DNA of 6,436 bases from the NCBI GenBank assembly GCA_934538895.1, contig CAKTCH010000092.1, positions 1 to 6,436 on the forward strand, given 5' to 3'. Within the stretch, counting starts at the first letter, position 1. The number at the start of each line of letters is the position of its first letter. Positions 5,785 through 6,436 of the stretch are shown here, piece after piece. The stretch comes from an uncultured Alphaproteobacteria bacterium. GTDB taxonomy: Bacteria > Pseudomonadota > Alphaproteobacteria > Micavibrionales > Micavibrionaceae. The position numbers were made by a program, and so were the translations under genes. The notes under the pieces were generated by a model. That model made no database searches. It was not told the origin of the DNA and saw only the letters and a program-made list of their open reading frames with translations.

Positions 5785-6436
5785 CTAGGAATTTTGATCA
5801 GGAAGCCAATGACCGGAAAATCCATTACCAGTGTTTTTTATGGGGCCATGTATAAATTCGAAATCGTGGTGCATGTATTTAGCAATATTGTTTTGTTCAA
5901 GCAGTTCCAGAAAAGCTTTATTCTTTTTGTCGTTTTCAAATCCAACCAATACTTTTTTAAGATTCGCTTTCTTCAGGATACCTTCGTATTGAGATGGATG
6001 CATTCCTTGTGCCGCGACGTGTATAAACTCTTCAAGCGCTGGGGCGGCTTCAATTCCGCTGACGTCTTTCAGGCCTTTTAAGTTTTCGAGATAAACGCGC
6101 CGCAAATCTTTCAGCCGTGAAAGGTCGGGAATGCTTATTATTCTTGGCAATGATTGCAGGAGAAAATATTGCAGGCCGGTCATTGCAGATATGACGGAGA
6201 TATCATCCATGCCTTGCACTTGCCATAGTCCTATATATTTTATGCTGTCTTTTTCCGCGAGAGCGGTAAGGTTTTTCGTACCGCCAAATTTAATATCCAT
6301 GGACCAAAGCGATGGAAGATCTTTTATAAAATCCAGATTTGCGACGCTGATGGAGTGTAGAACCAGTTTCTCCAGGTTATTTAAGGCGCTGATAGATTCT
6401 ATCCCTTTTTGCTGGCCTTCAAGGTACAGGTTTTTC
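5785..6436 (-). CDS. Leucine-rich-repeat protein, N-terminus outside window
   Basis: The frame is open from the right edge to a TAG at 5785-5787, giving 217 visible codons. The in-frame ATG at 6300 is internal, because the 45 codons before it continue the same repeat pattern. Irregular leucine-rich units of about 20-24 residues recur: KNLYLEG, ISALNNLEKLVLHSIS, LDFIKDLPSLWSMDIK, SIKYIGLWQVQGMDDISVIS, LQYFLLQSLPRIISIPDLS, LKDLRRVYLENLKGLKDVSG. A non-repeat C-terminus follows (AALEEF-like segment, then LKKVLVGFENDKKNKAF and a Phe/His/Gly-rich tail). No membrane anchor or sorting motif is visible in this part; the N-terminus, where a signal peptide would be, is missing. LRR domains usually bind proteins, but the partner and function are unknown. 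Base use is visibly more AT-rich than in murA, dcd or glpD, which hints at recent acquisition. I do not recognise a specific family. Confidence 0.75.
   Translation of the reverse strand, partial: KNLYLEGQQKGIESISALNNLEKLVLHSISVANLDFIKDLPSLWSMDIKFGGTKNLTALAEKDSIKYIGLWQVQGMDDISVISAMTGLQYFLLQSLPRIISIPDLSRLKDLRRVYLENLKGLKDVSGIEAAPALEEFIHVAAQGMHPSQYEGILKKANLKKVLVGFENDKKNKAFLELLEQNNIAKYMHHDFEFIHGPIKNTGNGFSGHWLPDQNS

Noticed and set aside
6298..6300. The ATG at 6300 as the true start of the LRR gene
   Set aside because: The frame stays open to the window edge, and the 45 upstream codons encode further leucine-rich repeats, so the start lies outside the window.

Overview
The window reads as part of an alphaproteobacterial chromosome of moderate GC content. 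The main evidence is a UPF0262 protein, a family I know essentially from Alphaproteobacteria, lying just downstream of murA. The dCTP deaminase also carries the short alphaproteobacterial type of core. I cannot name the genus from this sequence alone.

Almost everything is on the minus strand, so reading order runs from high to low coordinates. From the right edge: a leucine-rich-repeat protein whose N-terminus lies outside the window (5785-6436); a COG3153/YhbS-like GNAT acetyltransferase (5241-5741); a tRNA-Thr(GGT) on the plus strand (5066-5140), convergent with the acetyltransferase across a hairpin; then a compact minus-strand block of dcd (4209-4943), murA (2789-4171), an alpha/beta-hydrolase esterase (2046-2792) and UPF0262 (1561-2049). 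A 126-bp gap holding a REP-like palindrome follows, then glpD, which runs off the left edge (1-1434) and lacks only its last few dozen residues.

The dcd-murA-esterase-UPF0262 block looks like an operon. The genes are close together, and both the murA/esterase and esterase/UPF0262 junctions are ATGA overlaps, which implies translational coupling. The block joins pyrimidine nucleotide supply (Dcd) with the first committed step of peptidoglycan synthesis (MurA), plus a hydrolase and a conserved protein of unknown function. glpD (aerobic glycerol 3-phosphate oxidation) may have its own promoter. The pair beyond the tRNA (acetyltransferase and AT-richer LRR gene) looks more like accessory content.

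No mobile element, CRISPR array or clearly new defence system is visible. The points most worth a second look are the roughly 63-residue basic extension fused to the dCTP deaminase, the N-terminal extension of MurA with an A8 run at its junction, the apparent Asp-to-Glu change in the esterase triad, the possibly leaderless acetyltransferase gene, and the LRR gene beside the tRNA. No stretch longer than 300 bases is without a gene.
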